From: Hormiphora californensis
Taxonomy: Eukaryota > Ctenophora > Tentaculata > Cydippida > Pleurobrachiidae
Assembly (NCBI GenBank): GCA_020137815.1
Contig: CM035350.1
Span: forward strand, 5,128,541-5,192,540
Direction: 5' to 3'
DNA: 64,000 bases
Shown: in pieces, positions 1 through 10,984 of the stretch
Layout: every line of letters begins with the position of its first letter
How positions within the stretch are numbered: position 1 is the first letter of the stretch
Position numbers and translations under genes: made by a program
The notes under the pieces: generated by a model
Seen by the model: the letters and a program-made list of their open reading frames with translations, nothing else
Database searches by the model: none
What the model was told of the DNA's origin: nothing

Positions 1-584
1 TAATAAAAGGCTGCAATAAAAGGCTGCAGAAAAAGGCTGCAATAAAAGGCTGCAATAAAAGGCTGCAATAAAAGGCTGCAATGGATCACATATCCAACTG
101 GACTAAAGCACTAAAGCAGGAGATAGACCGAATCGTCCTCCCCTAATAGTGTTTTGTTTCACGTATCGGTTTCTACCATAAGCGGTAGAGAGACCGAATC
201 ACCCGCCCCTAATTATAGTGATTCGTGCCTGGTATCCAACTAAACCATAGGCGGTAGATAGACGGAGATAGAGAGTTAGAGAGGTGAGAGTGAGTGATCC
301 GAATCATGGACGACTAATCAAGTATTGTATCACGTTTCATGATATCCTCTAATTAATTAAATGAAAGGCGGTTACCTATAATTTGACCTAATCGGTGCCA
401 ATACGTGATTACTGATTTTCTACCGTTATTCGCCAATAGTCTTTATGTACACAATTCAGTAGAGCGGAATCACACATAATACTATGATAGGTGAACCAAG
501 TGGTTGGTTGGTTCACCTGTGATTGTGCTACACGCTCAATCAATAGATCTACACTACCTCATTAGACCAACACTCTCAGTAGTT

Positions 585-3481
585 TCTTCTTCTTCTTCTG
601 GGAGGACGCTGGCTAGTGCGGAGCACTAGCCAGTATGGGGTGGGTGCCATGTGGCTCCCGTTCCCCGTCCTGGGTGAAGTGGTTGGTATGTTGCCAGCTG
701 CTTCGGCCCAATGGGAATTGGGGAGCTGGTGCCATACCAGGTCACAGGGGAAACCTCCCTTTAAGGGGTGGTTTCTGGGGGGTGAAGTATATCCATCGCC
801 TTCTTATAGAACGATATCGTTTTTCTAAGGGGTTGATGGTGTCTAATTTCGTACATGCTGAGGCCCAGCCTGTCAAAGGATTCCTGTCGGAGTTTCCAGA
901 GGGCGGGGCATTCAGTGAGTACATGCTTTATTGTCTCGTCTTCCATCCCACATGCTGCACAGGTTGTGGTCTCGACTTTCTTTAGTTTTTTCAAGTGATA
1001 GTTCAGGTGGCAGTGCCCTGTGAGTAGGTGAGTCGCCATCCTTAGGTCTGATCTATTAAGTTTTTGAAGAGGTCTCTCATATCTTTCGGTCCACATCATG
1101 TTCATATGTTTGGTATGTTTGATGGGTCCGGTTTTAACCTTTTCCCTGAGGGCTGCATAGGCTGCCGCTTTGGGAATTGGTATGAGAGTAACTTCTTCGA
1201 TTTCTTGAGCTCCTTTTTTTGCCAGGATGTCTGCTATCTCGTTTCCATCGTACCCTTGATGGGCCGGGATCCATCTAATCATGACATCGTTGAATATGGC
1301 TAGGGTGTTCAGGTTTTTGATAGTTTTTATCGCGGTTCTTGATCTGCATGTCGTGGAGTCTAGGGTCTTAATTGTCCCTTGGCTGTCACAGTTTATGAGT
1401 ATTCGCTCGTTTGCCGTCCCTTTGTCTAGGAGGCTTTGAGCTGTTTTCTGTATAGCAAACATTTCTGCCGCCGGTACTGTGCCTTCGGGGCCTAGGTTGT
1501 ATGATTTTCTATCTAGTTCTGTTTCACCGGAGTGGATGATGTATCCTGCTCCTGCGTTGTTGTTGATTTTTGACCCATCAGTGTGTGCAACTATCGTGTA
1601 GTTATCTCCTTCCTCCTCGAACGTCCCCCTTTCCGGGATCTCTAGTGAGAATTCCCTGTCTAGGGTGAGTTCCGGGGTTGTGAGGTCGTGACATCTGCCC
1701 TCTGTTTCCAGAGTTCTGAGGTCCCGAGATACCGTGTTGGCATGTGAGGTAAACACTTTTGGGGTTTTTAGGTTTGATTTTATTGGCCCTTCCCATTCTC
1801 CCGTTGCCATTAGGGTGTATGCAGTTTTGGCTGCACAGTACCTCAGGTGGTCGGTGATTGGAGTGGTGTTTGTGATTGTGTCGAGGGCTGTTGATGGTGT
1901 CGAGGGCATGGCCCCTGTTACCATTTTGAGTGCTAGCCTCTGTACTCTTGTCATGTTGTCTTTATTTGTTTTGGTTTTCATCGCATTTGCCCAAACCATT
2001 GCCCCATAGCATAGGGTGGGTCTTACTATTGCTGTGTATATCCATCTGGCCGTTTTGGGGTTCAGTCCCCATGTGGGTCCCACCACTTTTCGGCACTGCA
2101 TTAGTATGTTTTTTGCTTTTTTTATTTGTTTGTTTACGTGTTCGTTCCAGTTCAGTTTGCTGTCCAGGGTAATCCCTAGAAACTTTGTGGATTCGACCAC
2201 TTCAATTGGGTTACCCTGTATTTTGATCGGGTTTCCAATTTTTACGTTTTTTCGGTGGGTGAATATGACTACGTGTGATTTTAACGCACTTAGTTTGAGT
2301 CCTACTGTCTTGCACCAGGCGTTTATGGCATTTAGCCCCTTTTGGGTCGCGTCCCTTAGAGGGAGTATGTCCGCCGAGGGTCCATTTCTGCCAGCGGGCA
2401 TTGTAGTTGCTACTATATGGCTTAAGTCGTCCGCAAAGCCCTGTAGGTCACCTGGTATACTCTTTTTGCTATGGTTTAGGAGGTCGTCCATTACCAGGTT
2501 CCACAGGAATGGGGATAGTATTCCTCCTTGTGGGCAGCCCCTGGTTGCTCTTATGGTAAGGGACTCCTCCATTAGGTTCGTGGTTATCTCGCGGTTTGAG
2601 ATCATGTAGGTGATCCAGACCGCGGTTCTTTTGTCTCGTAGCTTTGCATGAAGGGCTCTTTCCATAGCTTGGAATGCCACATTGTCGAAAGCTCCCTCGA
2701 TGTCTAGGAACGTTCCCAGGGCTATGCCCTTGTGCATGAGGGTGCCTTCTAGCTTGCGTACTACTTTATGGAGGGCTGTTTCTGTTGAAACACCTCTTCT
2801 AAATCCATATTGCGACTTGTTTAGTTTTTTGTGTACTTTTTGGTCTACCTCAATGTGCCATAGAATTAGTCTTTCCATGAGTTTGTGGAGATTTGATGCC
2901 AGGGTTATTGTTCGGTATGATTTGGGCATACGGTAGTCATCCTTTCCTGGCTTGGGCAGGTATATCGCTTCTGCTTCCTGCCAGGATTTGGGAGTTATCC
3001 CTAGATTGTACGATGCCGTCGCTATTTTTGCGAATGGTTCAGCAATGATGTCTGCTATTTTTTGCATCATGATGGGCCTGATACCATCTGGCCCAGCAGC
3101 TGTTAGGGGTTTGAATTCTTTCAGTGCCTTCGCGATGCGTGTTTTTGAGAATGTTTTCTCGTCTGACCACTCTCCTTTTGGGGCTTCGGTTTTGCCCTTT
3201 AGGGATGGTCGAGTTGAGTGGTCTTCTCCAAAGTGGACATTTGCCATTATCTGTAGAGTTTCTTTGGGGGATTGTGTTAGTTCGCCATTTGGGTCAAATA
3301 TACAGTTCAGATTGTAGTCTTTGCTGTGTTTGAGTACTTGGCTGACTTTTTGGGCATCCGAGTAGGAGTCTAGATCTTCAGCCCATATTCTCCAGTTCTT
3401 GACTTTTGATTGATTTTTTATTTTAGTATATTTGTTTCGAGCTGTGTTTGCCAAGTCCCAGTCCGACCTTGTCTTAGTGTC
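585..3481 (-). mobile_element. 5'-truncated non-LTR retrotransposon (I/Jockey-like LINE)
   Basis: A LINE on the minus strand is inserted inside the TIR element. The 12-bp sequence CTCTCAGTAGTT occurs at 573-584 and again at 3482-3493 and fits a target-site duplication. The 3' end of the LINE carries a (GAA)n tail, seen as TTC repeats at about 584-598, preceded by a hairpin around GCTAGTGCGGAGCACTAGC. At the other end the reading frame runs open into the duplication with no initiation codon, so the copy was truncated on insertion and lost its apurinic endonuclease and any ORF1. The coding frame is otherwise undamaged, which suggests a young insertion. Confidence 0.85.
761..3481 (-). CDS. Partial LINE ORF2: reverse transcriptase plus RNase H
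   Basis: About 900 residues without an internal stop. A short stretch that normally follows the endonuclease comes first. Then come reverse-transcriptase blocks: YRTITLASN, SQYGFRRGVST, a first catalytic Asp in FLDIEGAFDN, GCPQGGILSP, the catalytic pair in GFADDLSH, and FLGITLDSKLNW. A C-terminal RNase H domain follows, with HTDGSK, AEMFAI, NCDSQG and WIPAHQG, and then a Cys/His patch near the end. RT followed by RNase H fits I/Jockey-related LINE clades. The first in-frame candidate start is a TTG at 3454, and the frame continues open to the insertion junction at 3481, so there is no authentic start codon. This is probably a dead-on-arrival copy even though its catalytic residues are present. 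Confidence 0.88.
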   Translation of the reverse strand, partial: DTKTRSDWDLANTARNKYTKIKNQSKVKNWRIWAEDLDSYSDAQKVSQVLKHSKDYNLNCIFDPNGELTQSPKETLQIMANVHFGEDHSTRPSLKGKTEAPKGEWSDEKTFSKTRIAKALKEFKPLTAAGPDGIRPIMMQKIADIIAEPFAKIATASYNLGITPKSWQEAEAIYLPKPGKDDYRMPKSYRTITLASNLHKLMERLILWHIEVDQKVHKKLNKSQYGFRRGVSTETALHKVVRKLEGTLMHKGIALGTFLDIEGAFDNVAFQAMERALHAKLRDKRTAVWITYMISNREITTNLMEESLTIRATRGCPQGGILSPFLWNLVMDDLLNHSKKSIPGDLQGFADDLSHIVATTMPAGRNGPSADILPLRDATQKGLNAINAWCKTVGLKLSALKSHVVIFTHRKNVKIGNPIKIQGNPIEVVESTKFLGITLDSKLNWNEHVNKQIKKAKNILMQCRKVVGPTWGLNPKTARWIYTAIVRPTLCYGAMVWANAMKTKTNKDNMTRVQRLALKMVTGAMPSTPSTALDTITNTTPITDHLRYCAAKTAYTLMATGEWEGPIKSNLKTPKVFTSHANTVSRDLRTLETEGRCHDLTTPELTLDREFSLEIPERGTFEEEGDNYTIVAHTDGSKINNNAGAGYIIHSGETELDRKSYNLGPEGTVPAAEMFAIQKTAQSLLDKGTANERILINCDSQGTIKTLDSTTCRSRTAIKTIKNLNTLAIFNDVMIRWIPAHQGYDGNEIADILAKKGAQEIEEVTLIPIPKAAAYAALREKVKTGPIKHTKHMNMMWTERYERPLQKLNRSDLRMATHLLTGHCHLNYHLKKLKKVETTTCAACGMEDETIKHVLTECPALWKLRQESFDRLGLSMYEIRHHQPLRKTISFYKKAMDILHPPETTP

Positions 3482-3979
3482 CTCTCAGTAGTTACTGACT
3501 ACCTCTACTGAATCGTGGATCGATACGGAAAGACTAATGGAGAATAGATAGCGGTAGAGAATCACGTATCGGAACCGATGAGGTCTCATTGTCAATTGCC
3601 CAATTGGTAACCGCTTTTCATTAGAGGATACCATGGTACGTGATACCATACCGTGATTCTGATTTTTCACACTCTCAGTTCTCACTCGTACTCGCTCTCT
3701 ATCTCGGTCTCTCTATCTCGGTCTCTCTCTATTGCCTATGGTCTAGTTGGATACGTGACACGAATCACTATAATTAGGGGAGGGTGATTCGGTCTCACTA
3801 CAGCCGATACGTGATACGAAACACTATTAGGGGAGGACGATTCGGTCTATCCCCCGCTTTAGTCTGGTTGGATACGTGATACCTTGCAGCCTTTTATTGC
3901 AGCCTTTTATTGCAGCCTTTTATTGCAGCCTTTTTCTGCAGCCTTTTATTGCAGCCTTTTATTGCAGCCTTTTATTAGG

Positions 3980-5042
<1,063 letters not shown>

Positions 5043-5247
5043 AGTAAACGACACCGAAGGATCAATCTTGAAGGGGAATGAGAGGAAGAGACAGTATGGA
5101 GATAGATAGAGAGAGATGGTTTTTACGACGTGACCCTCACATCATATATTGCAGTTGATAAGCCTAAAAATATGTTCCTGACGTGTAGCGCGGTATATAA
5201 CCAATATATTAACCTGCCTTGTTACTGCTATCACACATCGTTTTCTG

Positions 5248-5280
<33 letters not shown>

Positions 5281-6907
5281 GCAGCACGTCACTCTAGCTA
5301 CCGATTTAATAAGACTTCGGTTTCGGCGTTTCTCTCCTCATTTCTCTCTTCTCTACCTATCTGTGCACTATATCCCTCGCTCTCTTCAATTACATTTCTC
5401 TATCCCGTGTGATCTGGCTCCCTGTATTGGCACTAGTTCTATTTCGCTGAGTGATGAGTGTTTAGGATTACAGTAGGAGATAGAAATAAGATAGGGATCA
5501 CTTATCAAGTAAGGGGAAATGAGATAGAAAAGAGATAGATGTTGCATGTTGAGACAATCTTCCTATGCAGAGGAAGCATACATTATACGTGATATATGTC
5601 TACTTGATCTTGCATAATAAAGCCACTGTGAGTGCGGTTGTTTAGTCCACTTAGAGCTTTGTTGATTTCTTTCTTTTAGCTCATTTTAGAGAGGTAATGA
5701 TATTGAGCTAAACATAGGAACTAAACATAGAAACTGTAGAAATAAGTGGATAGTTAGGAAATAGGAACCGACTTCTACTCTGTTTGTGTAGAGAGTCAAA
5801 CTCTATAACTGTTAGAGCCTAAGTATACATGTACTAAAAGTCATAGAAAGGGGATAGAGGGAGAGCTGAGAGCAGTGCGTTAATGAATCAGTTGGTAGAA
5901 AGAAAGGTCTCACCAATACAATTTAAGTTTGATGTCAGCCTCTCCATCTCTACTCCTTCTCTACTCTCTCTTTCTCTCTCTACTCTCTCTCTCTTTCTTG
6001 CCAAAGGGATGGGAGGAAAACAACACATTATAGAGAGAGAGGGGTAGAAAGAGAGAGGGGGTAGAGAGAGAGAGGTAGAGAGCGAGAGGTAGAGAGAAAG
6101 AACAAGCTGTTACGTCTTGAATTATACACTATACAGAGCTGGAAACAGTGGTTTGAACTCTTCCAACTCCTTCTAGAAACCCCTCTCCTCCTCTCTGCGA
6201 GACCCTCTCTGCGAGGAGCTTATTACGTACTAATTTCTCTGTTCTGAGTAGTATGTTTTACAGTGCTTTAATGCACTCCAAGAGAATTTGTATGTTATGT
6301 GAGTGACCGTTTATGTTTGAAGAGAGACGCAGGGGGAGAGAATTAGATTTGAGCGATCTAACTAATTATGTTAGTAGTCTAGTAATTTAGTCAGTTGAGC
6401 TGACTCTAGAATTGTGCTCTTCAATTTGGGCTTCTTAGAGTTTATATTTTCTTGTAAAAGTGTAGCGTCGCTATGAATTATCGCCACTTTGCTACTTATA
6501 GCCTAATTTAAGTTATATTAGCTCATCATCTCTCTCTGTTTTCTCTGTTTTTTTCATCTTTTTTCATCTCTCTCTCTTCTTCCGGGTTGATCTTGTAAGT
6601 TCAATATTTAAACGCGATGAGCATCACTACTTAGCGAATTTTGTATCGAATTCTCGCATTTTAGAGGATTGAAAGATATAATATGAGTTAGTTCTCTCCT
6701 GTTGTAAGGATTTGTTTTTGATAAGTTATTACTAAGACCAGCTTGTCGGTAAGACACCTTGTCGTTCATTCTCTCAACCCCCCCCCTCCTGGACTGAATT
6801 CACTGAATACCCCCAATGCAACAGCACCCTTTTATGTTAATGACTCACCCCCAATCCCCATTACACCTCTAACCCCCCCCCCCCCCCCCCACTAGTCACT
6901 CCCCTAT
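5043..6907. other. Putative DLD 3' UTR then intergenic low-complexity DNA
   Basis: After the DLD stop there is a (CT)n tract at about 5250-5279 and an AATAAA at about 5616. Beyond that the sequence is AT-rich with GAGA/CTCT patches (about 5940-6110) and poly-C runs (about 6779-6790 and 6873-6890). No ORF with recognisable protein features was found. Confidence 0.5.
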
Positions 6908-6911
6908 TTAA

Positions 6912-8217
6912 GGGTACACCTGGCGTTTTTCATCATCGAGTGCCCAACCAAATGACTTCACCAGGGTTTAGGCCATACAAAATGGACCTCAAATATGCAA
7001 TTTTAGCCCTAAAGTCGAATTCATATTTTTGCTACAGCCTATTTTCAAAGTGGCGTTTTTTCAATTTTTGTTGAAATTTTTAACCTCAGGACCACTTTTT
7101 TTTGAGATAGAAACATTAAATTCTTGGAATTTGAAGAGAATATAAAGGTGAATAAGCCCAAAGAAGGATTTTTGAAATGGAGCTTATTTCTGGCCATGAG
7201 AACGGTTTACTTTTTTGCTTCTTTGACACGCTGGCTGAGAATGTTCCCATGCTTCATTAGAGATGAAAATCTGGAAATAGTTGCTCAAAACGATTATCTA
7301 TGTGGCCCAAAAATTTTGGAACTTTCCCGCCAAAGATGTGGTGTACAGAGCTTGTTTTGTGAAACCCGTCTTTTTGAAAAAGAGGGAAATTCCCTGTATC
7401 TCAAAAACGGATGATCGTAGAGACCTGGGACCAAGCTTAATCGATTCAGAAGGTCCGATTTTGGGGGGGGTCTTCTGAGAGACATTTTGCTCCTACTCCA
7501 ACCGATTTTGCTGTAATTGCAAAAAACCAATTCTATGAAAAGGGGAAACAACTCTATTCCAGTAGCCTGCTTCGGGCTGATTTCCCCCTTACTTGCTGAT
7601 ACCTTTTTCGCAATTACAGCAAAAACGGTTGGAGTAGGAGCAAAATGTCTCTCAGAAGACCCCCCCCAAAATCGGACCTTCTGAATCGATTAAGCTTGGT
7701 CCCAGGTCTCTACGATCATCCGTTTTTGAGATACAGGGAATTTCCCTCTTTTTCAAAAAGACGGGTTTCACAAAACAAGCTCTGTACACCACATCTTTGG
7801 CGGGAAAGTTCCAAAATTTTTGGGCCACATAGATAATCGTTTTGAGCAACTATTTCCAGATTTTCATCTCTAATGAAGCATGGGAACATTCTCAGCCAGC
7901 GTGTCAAAGAAGCAAAAAAGTAAACCGTTCTCATGGCCAGAAATAAGCTCCATTTCAAAAATCCTTCTTTGGGCTTATTCACCTTTATATTCTCTTCAAA
8001 TTCCAAGAATTTAATGTTTCTATCTCAAAAAAAGTGGTCCTGAGGTTAAAAATTTCAACAAAAATTGAAAAAACGCCACTTTGAAAATAGGCTGTAGCAA
8101 AAATATGAATTCGACTTTAGGGCTAAAATTGCATATTTGAGGTCCATTTTGTATGGCCTAAACCCTGGTGAAGTCATTTGGTTGGGCACTCGATGATGAA
8201 AAACGCCAGGTGTACCC
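6912..8217. mobile_element. 1.3 kb hairpin (foldback) DNA element flanked by TTAA
   Basis: Arms 6912-7520 and 7610-8217 are reverse complements with only about one visible mismatch or indel. They are separated by about 89 bp of unique spacer. TTAA lies immediately outside each end (6908-6911 and 8218-8221), as in piggyBac- and Kolobok-type target duplications, and the tips are GGGTACACCTGG and its complement. The short ORFs at 7124-7414 and 7716-8006 translate identically because they are the same sequence in the two arms; no transposase is encoded. The high arm identity suggests recent origin or gene conversion between arms. Superfamily assignment rests only on the TTAA. Confidence 0.85.
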
Positions 8218-8340
8218 TTAATTCCTCCCCCATGACGACTTCTAAACTATTCCCTACTGACCACTATTTAACCATCCCCTCTCTGTGTTGTAGCATGTGA
8301 GGAGAATGGGAGGTAAACTACAGGCGGGGCTACATGACGC

Positions 8341-10977
8341 ATGGAGAGCAATATAGCTGGTCTCTACGACTTGGACAAAGTTCTAGGTAAATAGCAATAT
8401 AGCTGGTCTCTACGACCAGCTATATCTTGCAGTTCGAGCCTCTAGGTAATCAGCAAAACCATCCTCCTCCCTCTGTAGCATTCGGTTTTTAACCCTTTTG
8501 GGTGCGGTCGCGGTGGGTCTTGCAAGACAATGGTACTCCATTATCCATATTCAATATACCATTCTTGCATTTCTGCAGTATGCATCTGACTGAGCTATAT
8601 TTTAATTTCATTCCCGAGAAAAATCATCAAAAAGGGTCAAAGGAGAGGGGGAAAGAGAAGGCGAAATTGGGGCTGGGGGGGGGTGGGCAGATTTGTTATA
8701 TCAGAGAAGGGTACGTGGGGGGATTGTGTACATGTGTGAAAGACGTCAGAGTGCTGAACAATGCTCTACTGAGTAGCTGCAATGCAACAATGACACCCCC
8801 CTTTCTTCTGCCCTCTCATTTTTGTCCTACAAAATACTGCTCTCTACGTCCTACGAACCGTGTGCGAGACATTACAGTCATGTAGTATGACAACATTCCC
8901 TGTTCCTAGGTAAAGGACATTATGGCATAGTACGATTAGCTCGACATGCCTTCTCGGGCCAGGAGGTGGCAGTCAAGGTGATTGACAAGACCAAATTGGA
9001 CCAGCGGGAAACTGAACACTTGCTAAAGGAAGTGCAATGTATGAAGCTGGTCCGGCACCCCAATGTGGTGAGGTTGTACCAGGTGATCACAACAAACACT
9101 AAACTATACCTGATACTGGAGCTGGGAAATGGGGGTGATCTTCTGGACTATCTTAACAAGATGCCACATGGACTCGGGGAGGAACGATCACGGGATTATT
9201 TCTCACAGATTATTCGAGCAATTGCCTACTGTCACCATCTTCATATTGTACATAGGTATGTGTTAGAGCATGTCTATATATTTGATTGCTTCTTGAAGGA
9301 TGCCATTTGACAAGTGAGAGAGGAAGAGAGAACACGGTTGTGAATCGACATGAGAGATGAAAGAAAATGAGAGAAAGAGAAGTAAGAAATGACATATTAT
9401 ATTATGTTCTCGAACCTTCGTGATATGTATTTCTTAAAATCGAATAAATCAGAGAGTGCTAGTTGATGTACATACTGATATTTGCCGAATAGTATAGAGA
9501 CTCGGTGATTATCCAAGAGACCCCCCCCCCCCCACCCCCAAGGACCTAAAACTACTAAACCAGTAAATCACTTAAATATGAGAGGAATTCAAAATACTCC
9601 CATTCTCCTCAGAGATCTTAAGCCGGAAAATATAATATTTAACGAGGATTACTCCGTCCTAAAGCTCACTGATTTCGGGTTCAGTAACGAGTTTTCCCCC
9701 GGTGAGAAGTTGATGACGTATTGTGGATCCTGGAAGTACTCCGCTCCTGAGATCCTCCTCCAGGAAGAATATGACCCTCCTGCGGTGGATGTGTGGTCGC
9801 TGGGCGTCATGCTCTTTCAGATGGTGGCAGGTCGGTTACCCTTTAGTGAGGTCAATGAGAGTGAGACTCTGACAAAGATAATGGATGGAAAATACGAGAT
9901 GCCCGAGGAGATCTCTGATGACTTATCTGAGTATGTGTTATATATTTTCATACTTCTGAAATCATGATAGTAGAGTCGATAACTACATCGACCCCTCCCA
10001 ATTGTTCCAGTTTTTGTTACATCTGTTTGGAGCCTCGACTCGACCTCTAAACAGTTGTTACTTTTTCACAAACTGTTTTCATCATGGTGTAATCAGCATT
10101 TGAAATGTTGCTGATCATAACAAAAACCGAACTATTTTTTTAAACTTGGGGTAAAACCATGGGTGTCAAAAGTTAGCTCTAGGTCTCCTGAGTAACCATC
10201 CGGAGACTCTAAGAGATATTTCAAGCCGTTCTCCTGTAATCATTAATCCCGGTAGTGCACATCTTTGAGTATGGACGTACGTGCAATTGCCTACAACCTC
10301 AACTTTAATGTATAACGTTAATGTGCGTCTCTCTCTTTTTCCTCCCTTGAGAAAGAGTTATCTCGCGCGGCGCAACCGCACGTGCAGTTTTTCCAGAGAG
10401 AGTGAGAGACATACAATAACATGTAAAAGCCTGCCAGCGCTCACGTACGTCCATATTGTATTTATTGTCTCCACGGGTTAATGATAACAGGGAGAGGACG
10501 TGGCGAAAGATATCTTAGAGGAGTATCCGGATGTTATCAGGCGAAATAGAGCTAACTTTGAACCCATTGGTTGTACCCAAGTTAAAAAAAGTTAGTTCAG
10601 TGGGGTTGTTATGAATCAGAAAACATTTCAAATGATGATACCCATGATTGAAATGAATGGAAAACAGTTCGTAAAAAGTAAAAAAACTGTTAAGAGGTAG
10701 GGTCGAGGCTCCAAACAGAGGTGTAAACAAAAAAGGGGAAGGACTTAAGTGGGAGGGAGATGTAGTTATCGACTCTACTATGATGCAAGAGTTACATAAA
10801 AGGGGGAATGAATTTTCTAAATATAGATTTATTCTCTCAACAGTTTATTAGCCCGAATGATAGTTGTAGAACCAAAGGATCGAATAACTGTAGACGAGAT
10901 CATTGATCACCCGTGGTGCTATGCAGTGAAAAAGGGTGGACCGATAAATGGGCTAGTTAAAGAGGGTGGGGGTAAAA
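8341..10977 (+). CDS. SNRK: SNF1-related kinase (SNRK), kinase-domain exons
   Basis: Serine/threonine kinase of the AMPK-related family. Exons with consistent phase: 8341-8386 (start [18 protein letters not shown]), 8910-9255, 9613-9930 and 10844 to about 10977. Motifs in order: glycine loop GKGHYG, catalytic lysine in [11 protein letters not shown], catalytic loop HRDLKPEN (the Arg codon is split by an intron), DFGFSNEF, an activation loop with Thr in [30 protein letters not shown] and the closing [17 protein letters not shown] and the DFGFSN context match SNRK rather than AMPK or SIK. The last exon runs into a homopolymer-rich region, so its donor is uncertain; the GTAAAA at about 10973 is one option. 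The likely C-terminal half is described at 12824-14510. Confidence 0.9.
8391..8450. repeat. Partial duplicate and inverted echo of SNRK exon 1
   Basis: Within intron 1, the segment AATATAGCTGGTCTCTACGA from exon 1 reappears at about 8394-8413. It is followed at once by an inverted CCAGCTATAT, giving a small hairpin, and then by another TCTAGGTAA that resembles the true exon 1 donor. This appears to be a local duplication with inversion. Confidence 0.7.
9970..10778. mobile_element. TIR element in SNRK intron
   Basis: Inverted, diverged arms of about 240-260 bp lie at about 9970-10210 and 10520-10778. The tips read GTAGAGTCGATAACTACATC and its complement, with TA directly outside each end, a possible TA target-site duplication. 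Shared inner blocks include TGTTTGGAGCCTCGA and AGTTAGCTCTA. No transposase is encoded, so this is a MITE-like element. It lies entirely inside the intron between 9931 and 10843. Confidence 0.7.
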
Positions 10978-10984
10978 TTACGAA

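Larger units (their letters stand above)
1..3979. mobile_element. TIR DNA element with tandem-repeat ends, split by a LINE
   Basis: Positions 1 to about 470 and 3494-3978 are imperfect inverted copies of each other. Both outer ends consist of tandem copies of a 13-bp unit related to GGCTGCAATAAAA. Moving inward, both arms then share blocks such as GACCGAATCGTCCTCCCCTA and CCTAATTATAGTGATTCG. By eye the arms are roughly 80% alike. The window begins inside or exactly at the left end, so the left boundary and the target-site duplication cannot be set; the right end is near 3979. The only long ORF between the arms belongs to a LINE inserted later, so the element itself is non-autonomous (MITE or foldback type). 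Its superfamily is not assigned. Confidence 0.75.

Noticed and set aside
1-3979. A novel reverse-transcriptase-bearing transposon with terminal inverted repeats
   Set aside because: The RT segment has its own 12-bp target duplication and (GAA)n tail, and its frame is truncated at the junction, so it is a LINE inserted in a TIR element.
7124-8006. Pair of identical small proteins on opposite strands
   Set aside because: They are the two arms of the 1.3 kb hairpin; no sign of coding selection.
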